Source: Mycobacterium sp. shizuoka-1
GTDB lineage: Bacteria > Actinomycetota > Actinomycetes > Mycobacteriales > Mycobacteriaceae
Length of the DNA stretch: 64,000 nucleotides
Direction of reading: 5' to 3'
NCBI RefSeq assembly: GCF_002723835.1
Contig: NZ_BEWG01000115.1
Span: forward strand, 102,565-166,564
Position numbers and translations under genes: made by a program. Below are positions 42,246-53,172 of the stretch, in pieces (the first letter of the stretch is position 1; each line of letters opens with the position of its first letter). The notes below the pieces were generated by a model. It ran no database searches. It saw nothing but the letters and a program-made list of their open reading frames with translations, and had not been told where the DNA came from.

Positions 42246-42920
42246 ATGTCAATCGATTCCGTGAACACCGGTCAACTACTCGCCGACGACGACCTTGCCG
42301 AAGCCGACGCCAACGCCGAAGTGCAGGTGTGCGGGCGCAACGTCGAGATCCCCGATCACTACCGCGTCTACGTCTCCCAGAAACTCGCTCGCCTCGAACG
42401 CTTCGACCGTTCCATCTACCGCTTCGACGTCGAGCTCGAGCACGAACGCAACCGCCGCCAGCGCAAGAACTGTCAGCACGTCGAGATCACCGCGCGAGGC
42501 CGCGGGCCGGTCGTCCGTGGTGAAGCCTGCGCCGACAGCTTCTACGGTGCCTTCGAGGCCGCCGTCCACAAACTCGAGAACAGGCTGCGGCGCACCAAGG
42601 ACCGGCGCAAGGTGCACTACGGCGACAAGACCCCGGTGTCGCTTCACGAGGCCACCGCGGTCACGCCTCTCGTCGACGCGGCAGCGGCGTTCACGCCCGA
42701 GCAGCCCGCCGCCCAGGAGCCGATGGTCGAGGATCACGAGCCGGGTCGCATCGTGCGGACCAAGGAGCATCCCGCCAAGCCGATGACCGTGGACGACGCG
42801 CTCTACGAGATGGAACTGGTGGGTCACGACTTCTTCTTGTTCCAGGACAAGGAGACCGATCGGCCGTCGGTCGTCTACCGCCGGCATGCCTATGACTACG
42901 GGTTGATCCGCCTGGGCTGA
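42246..42920 (+). CDS. hpf: Ribosome hibernation promoting factor, long form
   Basis: A 224-residue long HPF. The N-terminal S30AE domain (about 25-130) binds the decoding centre of the 30S subunit (VEIPDHYRVYVSQKLARLERF, FDVELEHERNR, ADSFYGAFEAAVHKLENRL). The C-terminal dimerisation domain (about 165-224) carries RIVRTKEHPAKPMTVDDAL and GHDFFLFQDKET. It dimerises ribosomes in stationary or hypoxic cells. The ATG at 42246 starts just before the acidic leader; it corresponds to Rv3241c and precedes secA1. Confidence 0.92.
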   Translation: MSIDSVNTGQLLADDDLAEADANAEVQVCGRNVEIPDHYRVYVSQKLARLERFDRSIYRFDVELEHERNRRQRKNCQHVEITARGRGPVVRGEACADSFYGAFEAAVHKLENRLRRTKDRRKVHYGDKTPVSLHEATAVTPLVDAAAAFTPEQPAAQEPMVEDHEPGRIVRTKEHPAKPMTVDDALYEMELVGHDFFLFQDKETDRPSVVYRRHAYDYGLIRLG

Positions 42921-43018
42921 TCGACGTTGCCCGGGCTCGACCAGCGCGTCACCTAGGATGGGGGGCGCCCACGCCTCCCATCACGGGCGGCTCCTCCTAG
43001 ATGTTCCAGGGGAAACAC

Positions 43019-45786
<2,768 letters not shown>

Positions 45787-45790
<4 letters not shown>

Positions 45791-46248
45791 CCGATGTGTA
45801 GGGCCACCACCTGCCAGCGGTTCCCGGCAGCGGTGGCGACCTGCTCGACCCGGCACGCGATCGCGTGGCTGCGAGGACCCCGGCTGTAGATCGCGGCGAC
45901 CTCGGCGGCCGATCCGTCGGTGCCGACCGGCTGGACCCGCAGCCGCCGCAGCCGCGCGGCGTCGCGACCGTCGTGGCGGGCGACTGCGGGCAGCAGTGAG
46001 TCCACCAGCCCGGCGGCCATCAGCGGACGCAACTGGGCCAGCGAGCGGCGCCGGTCGATGACCTCGAGCACCCGGCGCAAGGCGGCGTCGGCGAACCCGG
46101 CCGCCGCACGCAGGGGTGCGGTTTCGGCCGGCGGCAGAGCGGGCCTGCGCGGCGCGGTGCCCGTGGGCGGGCGCACCAGATGCACGCGCTCGGGCGCGGT
46201 GCGCAGCACGGGTGGCTCGTAGTCGACGACGGGAACGACGCAGGACAT
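45787..46248 (-). CDS. Rv3235-like Ala/Arg/Pro-rich protein
   Basis: A 153-residue protein of unknown function, probably DUF6459. The N-terminal 50 residues are Pro/Arg-rich (RPALPPAETAPLR). The remainder has the fold seen around AGFADAALRRVLEVIDRRRSLAQL and a C-terminal beta part (AAIYSRGPRSHAIACRVE, NRWQVVALHIG). No signal peptide is seen. ATG 46248 is preceded by GGAGAG, which lies inside an 8-bp stem (46253-46292). It ends by overlapping the secA1 stop. Confidence 0.72.
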
Positions 46249-46252
46249 GACA

Positions 46253-46292
46253 CTCTCCGGGGATCGGTCGGCGGGGACCGGCTGCCGGAGAG
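46253..46292 (-). promoter_or_regulatory. Hairpin sequestering the RBS of the Rv3235-like gene
   Basis: On the minus-strand transcript the RBS GGAGAG is part of an 8-base arm (complement of CTCTCCGG, 46253-46260) that pairs with an upstream arm (CCGGAGAG on the plus strand, 46285-46292). An inner stem CGGTC (46265-46269) / GACCG (46276-46280) extends it. The start codon begins four bases downstream, so translation may depend on opening this structure. Confidence 0.4.
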
Positions 46293-46428
46293 GGGCGAGC
46301 CGATGGCGACATGATGGCACACTCGCCGCGCCGGTGTATGCACCCGCGATGCGGCCACCTGGGTCCGGCGGTTACCGTGTCGGGACGGAGTGGGTGGGGG
46401 AGTAGTCGATGAGGGGATTGTCGCGACG

Positions 46429-47838
46429 ATGGTGACTCGACTGTCGGCATCGGATGCGGCGTTCTATCACCTGGAGAACACCTCGACCCCGATGTACGTC
46501 GGCTCGCTGGCGATCCTGCGCAAGCCCCGGTCCGGCCTCAGCTACGACGCCCTGCTGGAGACCATCGAGCGTCGCCTGCCCCAAATCCCGCGCTACCGCC
46601 AGAAAATCCGCGAGGTGACCCTGGGGCTGGCGCGTCCGGTGTGGGTCGACGATCCCGATTTCGACATCACCTATCACGTGCGACGTTCGGCGCTGCCGTC
46701 GCCGGGCAGCGATGCCCAGTTGCACGAACTCATCGCCCGGCTCGGCTCCCGTCCGCTGGACCGGTCGCGCCCGTTGTGGGAGATGTACCTCATCGAAGGT
46801 CTGGCCAAGAACAGGCTGGCCATCTACACCAAATCCCACCAGGCCCTCGTCAATGGGATGACCGCGTTGGAGGTCGGTCACGTCATCGCCGACCGGACTC
46901 AGAAACCGCCGACATTCGGCGAGGACATCTGGATCCCGGGTCGCGAACCGAGCAACAGCCAGCTGCTGATCGGCGCGGTCGGGGAGTGGCTGGCCCGGCC
47001 GCGGGTGCAGCTGCAGGCGGTGCGCTCGGCCATCGGTGAGGTGGCCACCAACAGCGGCGAGCTGGCCGATCTGGCGCGCCGGCTGACCGATGTCGCGCGC
47101 ACGGTCGCCCGCGGCACCGCGCCCAACAGCCCACTGAACACCAAGGTTTCCCGCAACCGCCGGTTCACGGTCGCCGTCGGTTCCCTGGCCGACTATCGGC
47201 TGGTGCGGTCCCGCTACGACTGCGACGTCAACGATGTCGTGCTGGCGGTGATCGCCGGTGCGCTGCGCAACTGGCTGCTGTCCCGCGGGGAACCGGTCAC
47301 CACCAGTTCCACCGTGCGGGCGATGGCGCCGACGTCGGTCTACCCCGAGGCGGTGCTGGAATCGACCGGGCCCGGCCAGGCGATCAGCGAGGTCGCCCCG
47401 TTCCTCGTCGACCTGCCGGTGGGAGAGGGCAACGCGGTGGTACGGCTGTCCCAGATCGCGCACACCACCGAATCGCACTCGGCGGCGGCCAGTCTGGTGG
47501 ATGCCCGCACCATCGTCACGCTGTCGGGGTTCGCGCCGCCGACGCTGCACGCGATGGGCACCCGGGTGGCCACCCAGTTCTCGGCCCGCCAGTTCAACCT
47601 GCTGATCACCAACGTTCCGGGCCCGCAGTCGCAGATGTACGTGGCCGGCGCCAAGCTGTTGGAGATCTATGCGGTTCCGCCGCTGCTGCACAACCAGGTG
47701 CTGGCCATCGGCGTCACATCGTATTGCGGCCAGTTGTATTTCGGCATCAACGCCGACCGTGACGCCATGAGTGATGTCGACGTGCTGCCGACGCTGCTGG
47801 CCGAATCGCTCGAGGAACTGCTCGAAGCCGCTCAGTAG
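46429..47838 (+). CDS. Wax ester synthase/diacylglycerol acyltransferase-like protein (Tgs3-like)
   Basis: A 469-residue WS/DGAT-family protein (Rv3234c type) that would esterify acyl-CoA to diacylglycerol or alcohols. N-terminal FYHLENTSTPMYVG and PLDRSRPLWEMYLIEGL are typical. The active-site motif, normally HHxxxDG, reads HQALVNG, with the second His and the Asp changed. The C-terminal PGPQSQMYVAGAKLLEIY segment and FGINADRDAMSD tail match the family. The start is ATG 46429, after gagggga; it precedes ppk2 by 15 bases. Confidence 0.8.
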   Translation: MVTRLSASDAAFYHLENTSTPMYVGSLAILRKPRSGLSYDALLETIERRLPQIPRYRQKIREVTLGLARPVWVDDPDFDITYHVRRSALPSPGSDAQLHELIARLGSRPLDRSRPLWEMYLIEGLAKNRLAIYTKSHQALVNGMTALEVGHVIADRTQKPPTFGEDIWIPGREPSNSQLLIGAVGEWLARPRVQLQAVRSAIGEVATNSGELADLARRLTDVARTVARGTAPNSPLNTKVSRNRRFTVAVGSLADYRLVRSRYDCDVNDVVLAVIAGALRNWLLSRGEPVTTSSTVRAMAPTSVYPEAVLESTGPGQAISEVAPFLVDLPVGEGNAVVRLSQIAHTTESHSAAASLVDARTIVTLSGFAPPTLHAMGTRVATQFSARQFNLLITNVPGPQSQMYVAGAKLLEIYAVPPLLHNQVLAIGVTSYCGQLYFGINADRDAMSDVDVLPTLLAESLEELLEAAQ

Positions 47839-47853
47839 ACGTACTATTCGGCG

Positions 47854-48711
47854 ATGAGTAAGGCGAACTCCGACGGCGGCAAGTCGGTTGCCCGGGTCAA
47901 CCGCAAGATCCCCAAAGACATCTACAACGCCGAATTGTTCCGGCTGCAAACCGAATTGGTGACGTTGCAGGAATGGGTCAAGGACACCGGGGCGCGGGTC
48001 GTTGTCATCTTCGAAGGTCGCGACGCCGCAGGCAAGGGCGGCACGATCAAGCGCATCACCGAGTACCTCAGTCCCCGCGTCGCGCGGATCGCGGCCCTGC
48101 CCGCGCCCACCGAACGCGAGCGCGGCCAGTGGTACTTCCAGCGCTACATCGAGCATCTGCCGGCCCGCGGCGAGATCGTGCTGTTCGACCGGTCCTGGTA
48201 CAACCGCGCCGGTGTGGAGCTGGTGATGGGCTTTTGCACTCCGCAGGAGCACACGCTGTTCCTACGCCAGTGCCCGATCTTCGAACAGATGCTGATCGAC
48301 GACGGCATCATCCTGCGCAAATACTGGTTCTCGGTGTCCGACGACGAACAGCTCCGTCGGTTCAAATCCCGCCGCAACGACCCGCTGCGGCGCTGGAAGC
48401 TCAGCCCGATGGACCTGGAGTCGGTGTATCGCTGGGAGGACTACTCCCGCGCCAAGGATCAGATGATGGTGCACACCGACACCCCGGCCAGCCCGTGGTT
48501 CGTGGTGGAGTCCGACGACAAGAAGCACGCGCGGCTGAACATGATGGCTCACCTGCTGGCGAGCATCGACTATGAGCAGGTCGAGCTGCCCAAGGTCGAC
48601 CTGCCCAAGCGGCCGATGCTGGGCAACTACCACCGCCCGGCGCGGGAGTTGTCGACCTACGTCAACGACCATGTCTCGACGCTGCTCGGGGACCATGAGA
48701 AGGCCGACTGA
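47854..48711 (+). CDS. ppk2: Polyphosphate kinase 2
   Basis: A 285-residue PPK2 (class I) enzyme that makes GTP or ATP from polyphosphate and NDP. It shows Walker A FEGRDAAGKGGTIKR, Walker B/lid LFDRSWYNRAGVELVMGFC, and the lid arginines in RFKSRRNDPLRRWKLSPMD. Length and order fit Rv3232c, which regulates intracellular GTP and nucleoside diphosphate kinase activity. It lies 20 bases before the DUF6912 gene. Confidence 0.94.
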   Translation: MSKANSDGGKSVARVNRKIPKDIYNAELFRLQTELVTLQEWVKDTGARVVVIFEGRDAAGKGGTIKRITEYLSPRVARIAALPAPTERERGQWYFQRYIEHLPARGEIVLFDRSWYNRAGVELVMGFCTPQEHTLFLRQCPIFEQMLIDDGIILRKYWFSVSDDEQLRRFKSRRNDPLRRWKLSPMDLESVYRWEDYSRAKDQMMVHTDTPASPWFVVESDDKKHARLNMMAHLLASIDYEQVELPKVDLPKRPMLGNYHRPARELSTYVNDHVSTLLGDHEKAD

Positions 48712-48731
48712 GCGGCGGCTAATCTGCGTGG

Positions 48732-49235
48732 GTGCGGGTCTACATCCCGGCCACGTTGGCCATGCTGCAACAGCTGGTCGCTGACGGGTCGCTCCAGCCG
48801 CGCAGCGGGACGGCGTTCGCGGTGACGCCGACGTTGCGGGAGTCCTACGCCGAGGGCGACGACGACGAACTGGCCGAGGTGGCCATCGGTGAGGCGGCGC
48901 TGGCGTCGCTGCGGCTGTTGGCCGCCGAAGCGGAATCGGGCGAGGGTGCGCTGCCCACCCGCCGTGCGGTGCTGATCGCCGATGCCGATGCCACCGTCCG
49001 TCCCGATCTGGACGACGCGGTGGTACGGATCACTGGGCGGGTGGATCTGGACCAGGTGGTGGCGGCCTACGTCGACAACTCCGATGCCGAGCCTGCGGTG
49101 AAGGCCGCGATCGCCGTCGTCGACGACGCCGATCTGGGCGACGAAGACGCCGAGTTCGTTGTGGGTGACGCCCAGGACCACGCGCTGGCCTGGTACGCCA
49201 CCCAGGAGCTGCCGTTCCTGCTCGATTTGCTCTGA
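48732..49235 (+). CDS. DUF6912 family protein (Rv3231c-like)
   Basis: A 167-residue protein of unknown function with the conserved N-terminal MRVYIPATLAMLQQLVADG. It also shows an acidic loop (EGDDDELAEVA) and a closing DHALAWYATQELPFLL. It looks soluble, with no signal peptide. The start is GTG 48732. It stands between ppk2 and the oxidoreductase of the DesA3 system, on the same strand, with 62 bases of regulatory spacing after it. Confidence 0.75.
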   Translation: MRVYIPATLAMLQQLVADGSLQPRSGTAFAVTPTLRESYAEGDDDELAEVAIGEAALASLRLLAAEAESGEGALPTRRAVLIADADATVRPDLDDAVVRITGRVDLDQVVAAYVDNSDAEPAVKAAIAVVDDADLGDEDAEFVVGDAQDHALAWYATQELPFLLDLL

Positions 49236-49250
49236 ACGCCTGGATACGGG

Positions 49251-49273
49251 ACCGTAAGTTACGGTACCGTAGG
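49251..49273 (+). promoter_or_regulatory. Palindromic operator before the desaturase reductase gene
   Basis: ACCGTAA-G-TTACGGT (49251-49265) is a perfect inverted repeat and TACGGTACCGTA (49260-49271) a perfect 12-bp palindrome; accgtaagtt and accgtaggtt (49251-49260, 49266-49275) are near-direct repeats. The 15-mer TTACGGTACCGTAGG (49259-49273) recurs upstream of desA3 with one change. It ends 24 bases before the ATG. Confidence 0.6.
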
Positions 49274-49297
49274 TTTGCGCGCGTCAGGAGGTGCAAG

Positions 49298-50446
49298 ATG
49301 GCGAAAAGCCAGGTCAAGATCAGTGCGAACGTGGTCGACACGGTGCGGCCAACGGTGGCCGGTGAGGGGCGCAACCCCGCGGTCGACGCAGTTCGGGCCC
49401 TATTCGGCCGGATCACGACGCCGTTGCTGCCCGACGATTACCTGCAGCTGGCCAACCCGCTGTGGTCGGCGCGGGAGATGCGCGGAAAGGTGCTCGACGT
49501 CCGCCGGGAGACCGAGGATTCGGCCACGTTGGTGATCAAACCCGGCTGGGGCTTCACCTTCGACTACCAGCCCGGCCAGTACGTCGGCATCGGCCTGCTG
49601 ATCGACGGCCGCTGGCGGTGGCGCTCGTACTCGCTGACCTCGAGTCCGCACTCCGACGGGTCGGGTCGGTCGCGCACCATCACGATCACCGTCAAGGCCA
49701 TGCCGGAGGGATTCCTGTCCACCCACCTGGTCGGCGGCGTCAAGCCCGGCACGATCGTTCGGTTGGCCGCACCTCAGGGCAATTTCGTGTTGCCCGATCC
49801 TGCGCCCGCGTCGGTGTTGTTCTTGACCGGCGGTTCGGGTATCACCCCGGTGATGTCGATGCTGCGCACCCTGGCCCGTCGTGACCAGATCGGTGACATC
49901 GTCCACATCCATTCCGCCCCAACAGAATCCGATGTCCTGTTCGCTGCCGAGCTGGCCCAGCTGGCCCGTGACCACGACGGCTACCGGTTGACCGTGCGCA
50001 CCACCCGCACCGAGGGCCGGCTGGACCTGCGTCAGCTCGACGAGGTGGTCGGTGACTGGCGGGCCCGCCAGACGTGGGCCTGCGGCCCGGAGGGGATGCT
50101 GACCGAGGCCGAGAAGGTCTGGGAGGCGGCCGGCATCGGCGAGCGGCTGCACCTGGAGCGCTTCGCGGCATCCCGGGCCGCTGCCCACGGGCAGGGCGGA
50201 ACGGTGACCTTCGACCGCAGCGGTAAGACGGTGACGGCCGACGCTGCAACGTCGTTGATGGAGGCCGGCGAGCAGGCCGGCATTCGGATGCCGTTCGGCT
50301 GCCGGATGGGCATCTGCCAGTCCTGCGTGGTGAGTCTGGTCGACGGCCACGTCCGCGACCTGCGCACCGGCGCCGAGCACGAGCCGGGTACCCGGATTCA
50401 GACGTGCGTGTCGGCCGCGTCAGGCGACTGCGTGGTCGATGTCTAA
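49298..50446 (+). CDS. Ferredoxin reductase partner of the stearoyl-CoA desaturase
   Basis: A 382-residue flavoprotein (Rv3230c type) that passes electrons from NADPH to the DesA3 desaturase. The FAD domain (about 60-160) has the RSYSLTSSP motif; the NAD(P) domain (about 165-270) has FLTGGSGITPVMSML and CGPEGML. The C-terminal [2Fe-2S] domain (about 290-382) has CRMGICQSC plus a later cysteine in IQTCVSAA. The ATG at 49298 is preceded by caggaggtgc. It is separated from desA3 by 71 bases carrying a repeated operator motif, so the two may be transcribed separately but co-regulated. Confidence 0.92.
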   Translation: MAKSQVKISANVVDTVRPTVAGEGRNPAVDAVRALFGRITTPLLPDDYLQLANPLWSAREMRGKVLDVRRETEDSATLVIKPGWGFTFDYQPGQYVGIGLLIDGRWRWRSYSLTSSPHSDGSGRSRTITITVKAMPEGFLSTHLVGGVKPGTIVRLAAPQGNFVLPDPAPASVLFLTGGSGITPVMSMLRTLARRDQIGDIVHIHSAPTESDVLFAAELAQLARDHDGYRLTVRTTRTEGRLDLRQLDEVVGDWRARQTWACGPEGMLTEAEKVWEAAGIGERLHLERFAASRAAAHGQGGTVTFDRSGKTVTADAATSLMEAGEQAGIRMPFGCRMGICQSCVVSLVDGHVRDLRTGAEHEPGTRIQTCVSAASGDCVVDV

Positions 50447-50460
50447 GGTTTACTGGCTAG

Positions 50461-50494
50461 TAACCTACGGGAACGTAGGTTACGGTAGCGTAGG
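50461..50494 (+). promoter_or_regulatory. desA3 operator: long inverted repeat plus shared 15-mer
   Basis: TAACCTACG (50461-50469) and CGTAGGTTA (50474-50482) form a perfect 9-bp inverted repeat around GGAA. It runs into TTACGGTAGCGTAGG (50480-50494), which matches the upstream operator's 15-mer in 14 of 15 positions. It ends 23 bases before the desA3 ATG, almost the same spacing as in the reductase gene. Confidence 0.6.
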
Positions 50495-50517
50495 AACAAG
50501 AAGGGAGGCGTGACTTT

Positions 50518-51780
50518 ATGGCCATCACTGATATCGATGCGTTCTCGCACCTGACCGATGCGGACATCGAGAGTCTGGCAGTCGAACTCGACGCCATCCG
50601 TCAGGATGTCGAGGATTCCCTCGGCGCGCGGGATGCGCGCTATATCCGTCGCACCATCGCCGCCCAGCGCGGACTGGAGATCGCCGGGCGGTTGATGCTG
50701 ACCGCCGGCTCCAAGCGATCCGCGTGGTGGGCCGGCACCGTGACCCTGGGCGTGGCCAAGATCATCGAGAACATGGAGATCGGCCACAACGTCATGCACG
50801 GGCAGTGGGATTGGATGAACGATCCCGAGATCCACTCCTCGTCGTGGGAGTGGGACATGAGCGGGGCATCCAAGCACTGGCGCTTCACTCACAACTTCAT
50901 GCATCACAAGTACACCAACATCCTCGGAATGGATGACGACGTCGGCTACGGCGTGATCCGCGTGACCCGAGACCAGCGTTGGAAGCCGTTCAACCTGTAC
51001 GGCAACCTGCTGTTCAACACGATGCTGGCGATCGGCTTCGAGTGGGGCGTCGGTCTGCAGCACCTGGAGCTCGGCAAGATCTTCAAGGGTCGCGACGACC
51101 GCAAGGCCACCCTGATCCGGGTGCGTGAGTTCGGTGCCAAGGCCGGGCGGCAGCTGCTCAAGGATTACGTCGCCTTCCCGGCGCTGACATCGTTGTCGCC
51201 GGGCGCCACGTATCGGTCGACAGTCACCGCCAACGCCGTGGCCAACGTGATCCGCAACGTGTGGGCCAACGCGATCATCTTCTGCGGCCACTTCCCGGAT
51301 GGCGCAGAGAAATTCACCAAGACAGACATGGTGGGCGAGAGCAAGGGCCAGTGGTATCTGCGCCAGATGCTGGGCAGCGCGAACATCGACGGCGGCCGGG
51401 CCATGGACTTCATGTCCGGCAACCTGTCCTACCAGATCGAGCACCACCTGTATCCGGACCTGCCGAGCAACCGGCTGGCCGAGATCTCGGTGCGGGTGCG
51501 CGCGCTGTGCGACAAGTACGACCTGCCCTACACGAGCGGGCCGTTCTTGGTGCAGTACGCCAAGACCTGGCGGACCATCGCCAAGCTGTCGCTGCCGGAC
51601 AAGTACCTGCGTGACACCGCCGACGATGCACCTGAGACCCGCAGCGAGCGGATGTTCGCCGAATTGGGTCCGGGCTATGCCGGCGTCGATCCGCGCACCG
51701 GCCGCAAGCGTGGGCTGAAGTCCGCGATCGCGGCGGCGCGGCAGTGGCGACGGGACAAGCGCACGGCCAAGGCGGCGTAA
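50518..51780 (+). CDS. desA3: Membrane stearoyl-CoA delta-9 desaturase
   Basis: A 420-residue di-iron acyl-CoA desaturase making oleoyl-CoA from stearoyl-CoA; in M. tuberculosis the orthologue (Rv3229c) is the isoxyl target. The three histidine boxes are HNVMH (90-94), HNFMHH (125-130) and QIEHH (306-310). Several hydrophobic segments anchor it to the membrane. The ATG at 50518 follows aagggagg. It is followed by a strong terminator. Confidence 0.94.
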   Translation: MAITDIDAFSHLTDADIESLAVELDAIRQDVEDSLGARDARYIRRTIAAQRGLEIAGRLMLTAGSKRSAWWAGTVTLGVAKIIENMEIGHNVMHGQWDWMNDPEIHSSSWEWDMSGASKHWRFTHNFMHHKYTNILGMDDDVGYGVIRVTRDQRWKPFNLYGNLLFNTMLAIGFEWGVGLQHLELGKIFKGRDDRKATLIRVREFGAKAGRQLLKDYVAFPALTSLSPGATYRSTVTANAVANVIRNVWANAIIFCGHFPDGAEKFTKTDMVGESKGQWYLRQMLGSANIDGGRAMDFMSGNLSYQIEHHLYPDLPSNRLAEISVRVRALCDKYDLPYTSGPFLVQYAKTWRTIAKLSLPDKYLRDTADDAPETRSERMFAELGPGYAGVDPRTGRKRGLKSAIAAARQWRRDKRTAKAA

Positions 51781-51794
51781 GGATTCAGATCGAG

Positions 51795-51843
51795 ATCGAC
51801 GCCGGCGAGGGGATGTTCGAGCGATCCCCGCGCCGGCGTCGAT
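51795..51843 (+). terminator. Strong bipartite terminator hairpin after desA3
   Basis: ATCGACGCCGGCG (51795-51807) pairs perfectly with CGCCGGCGTCGAT (51831-51843). Inside, ggggat (51809-51814) pairs with atcccc (51824-51829) around a 9-base loop. The following bases ttcgttta are T-rich. This is the clearest intrinsic terminator in the window. Confidence 0.85.
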
Positions 51844-51870
51844 TTCGTTTATGTGGAGCATGATTGATCG

Positions 51871-52046
51871 ATGTGGCGATTGCGGGCCGGCAGTGCGCAC
51901 GATCTCGACATCGTCGAACCCCAAACCTGACACCCTGCTGGTGCTCGCCAGCAGCGACGACCAGGTGATCGGCTACGGGCTGGCGCACATCCCTCGGCTA
52001 CCGGCCGACCTGGCTGTACCTGTCGAAGTTCGCCGGTCGGGACTGA
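51871..52046 (+). pseudogene. Decayed GNAT acetyltransferase remnant
   Basis: Three pieces in successive frames resemble a GNAT: an opening MWRLRAGSAHDLDIV (from ATG 51871), then PDTLLVLASSDDQVIGYGLAHIP in a second frame, then RPTWLYLSKFAGRD ending at TGA 52044-52046 in the third. LYLSKFA is the strand that normally precedes the acetyl-CoA loop. Two frameshifts and a missing C-terminus suggest a dead gene. The identification is based on pattern only. Confidence 0.4.
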
Positions 52047-52096
52047 GCTGCTCGACAGGCCAATCCCGGGCATCGCCGCTATCGTGTGAACGATTG

Positions 52097-53152
52097 GTGA
52101 CCGTTCGGCGAACACATCCCCTCGCCGCTGGCCGTCGGGGAGGCGTCGTAATCGGAAAGTACGTCGGCTACGTCCGCCGTGACGACCGGCTGCATGGGTT
52201 TCTCGGAGGTATCTGCCGAGACCATCTCGGCGTGCACACCGCCTCGCCGGCGTTTCGGGCGTTCCGGCTGCACGGCAGCAATGAGGTGTACGCCTACGAG
52301 GAGAAGCGAACCCGCACCAGGATCATCTGCAAGTTCTACGGATCGCGGTACGGGTCGGATCGCGCCGGCGGCATGGCGTACCGCGAATTCGACAGCCTGC
52401 AGCGCTTGCGCGGCTATGACCTGGTCGGCTCGCCGCACCACGTGATCCGTCCGCTGGGTGTGGAGCCGGACATCAACGGCGTGATCGCGCTGGAATTCTA
52501 TTCCGGAGAGCAGTTCAGCCAGGCAATCGCCCGCTGCATTCAGGGCAATGACCACGCGCATCTGTTCTGGCGGCTCAAGGCGCTGGGGTATTTCCTTGCC
52601 ACCCAACATAATCGGACTGCGAACGGCAGGACGGTGGACTTCGACGACGACTGCCGGTATTTCGGTCAACTGATCGACCGGCTGCACCGGATCCAGCGAA
52701 TCGGCCAGTGGGACGTCGACGAACTGCTGTGGCTACAGGCGCTCTGGTACGAACGGCCTGCGATGTGGCAGGACCGGCAGGTCTGGCTGCACGGTGACGC
52801 CACCCCGGCGAACTTCCTGTTCGGTCACGGACTCGACGTCGCCGCCATCGACCTCGAACGGATGCGGCGAGGCGACCGCATGTTCGACGTCGGCCGGGTT
52901 GCCGGGGAACTGCAGCATGCGTTCATGCTCGGCACCGGATCGAGCAAGCGGGCCGAACCTTTCATCGGCCACTTCCTGTGGGAGTACAGCTGCCACTTCC
53001 CGGACCGGCGGCAGGCATTCGACTCGATCACCGCGCGGCTGCCCTACTACATGGCGCTCAACCTGCTCAGAATCGCCCGCAACGGCTACATTTCAGAGGA
53101 ATACGGGGCGCGGCTTGTCCGTAAGGCCAAGCGGCTTCTGCAGGCCTCGTAG
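52097..53152 (+). CDS. Aminoglycoside phosphotransferase-fold kinase-like protein
   Basis: A 351-residue APH/choline-kinase-fold protein. A lysine in IICKFYG (about 79) is the likely ATP contact. The catalytic loop VWLHGDATPANFLF holds His232, Asp234 and Asn239 (HxDxxxxN), and the metal site is AAIDLERMRRGDRM. The substrate is unknown; the family phosphorylates sugars, choline and aminoglycosides. The open frame runs upstream to 51851, but that section overlaps the GNAT remnant, so I start at GTG 52097. It is followed after 20 bases by a HAD hydrolase. Confidence 0.7.
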   Translation: MTVRRTHPLAAGRRGGVVIGKYVGYVRRDDRLHGFLGGICRDHLGVHTASPAFRAFRLHGSNEVYAYEEKRTRTRIICKFYGSRYGSDRAGGMAYREFDSLQRLRGYDLVGSPHHVIRPLGVEPDINGVIALEFYSGEQFSQAIARCIQGNDHAHLFWRLKALGYFLATQHNRTANGRTVDFDDDCRYFGQLIDRLHRIQRIGQWDVDELLWLQALWYERPAMWQDRQVWLHGDATPANFLFGHGLDVAAIDLERMRRGDRMFDVGRVAGELQHAFMLGTGSSKRAEPFIGHFLWEYSCHFPDRRQAFDSITARLPYYMALNLLRIARNGYISEEYGARLVRKAKRLLQAS

Positions 53153-53172
53153 CCCTTCCGCTCGACGTTAGG

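Noticed and set aside
42154..42264. 36-codon upstream frame before hpf as a real gene
   Set aside because: It lacks a convincing RBS and overlaps the hpf start. It is mentioned only as a leader feature.
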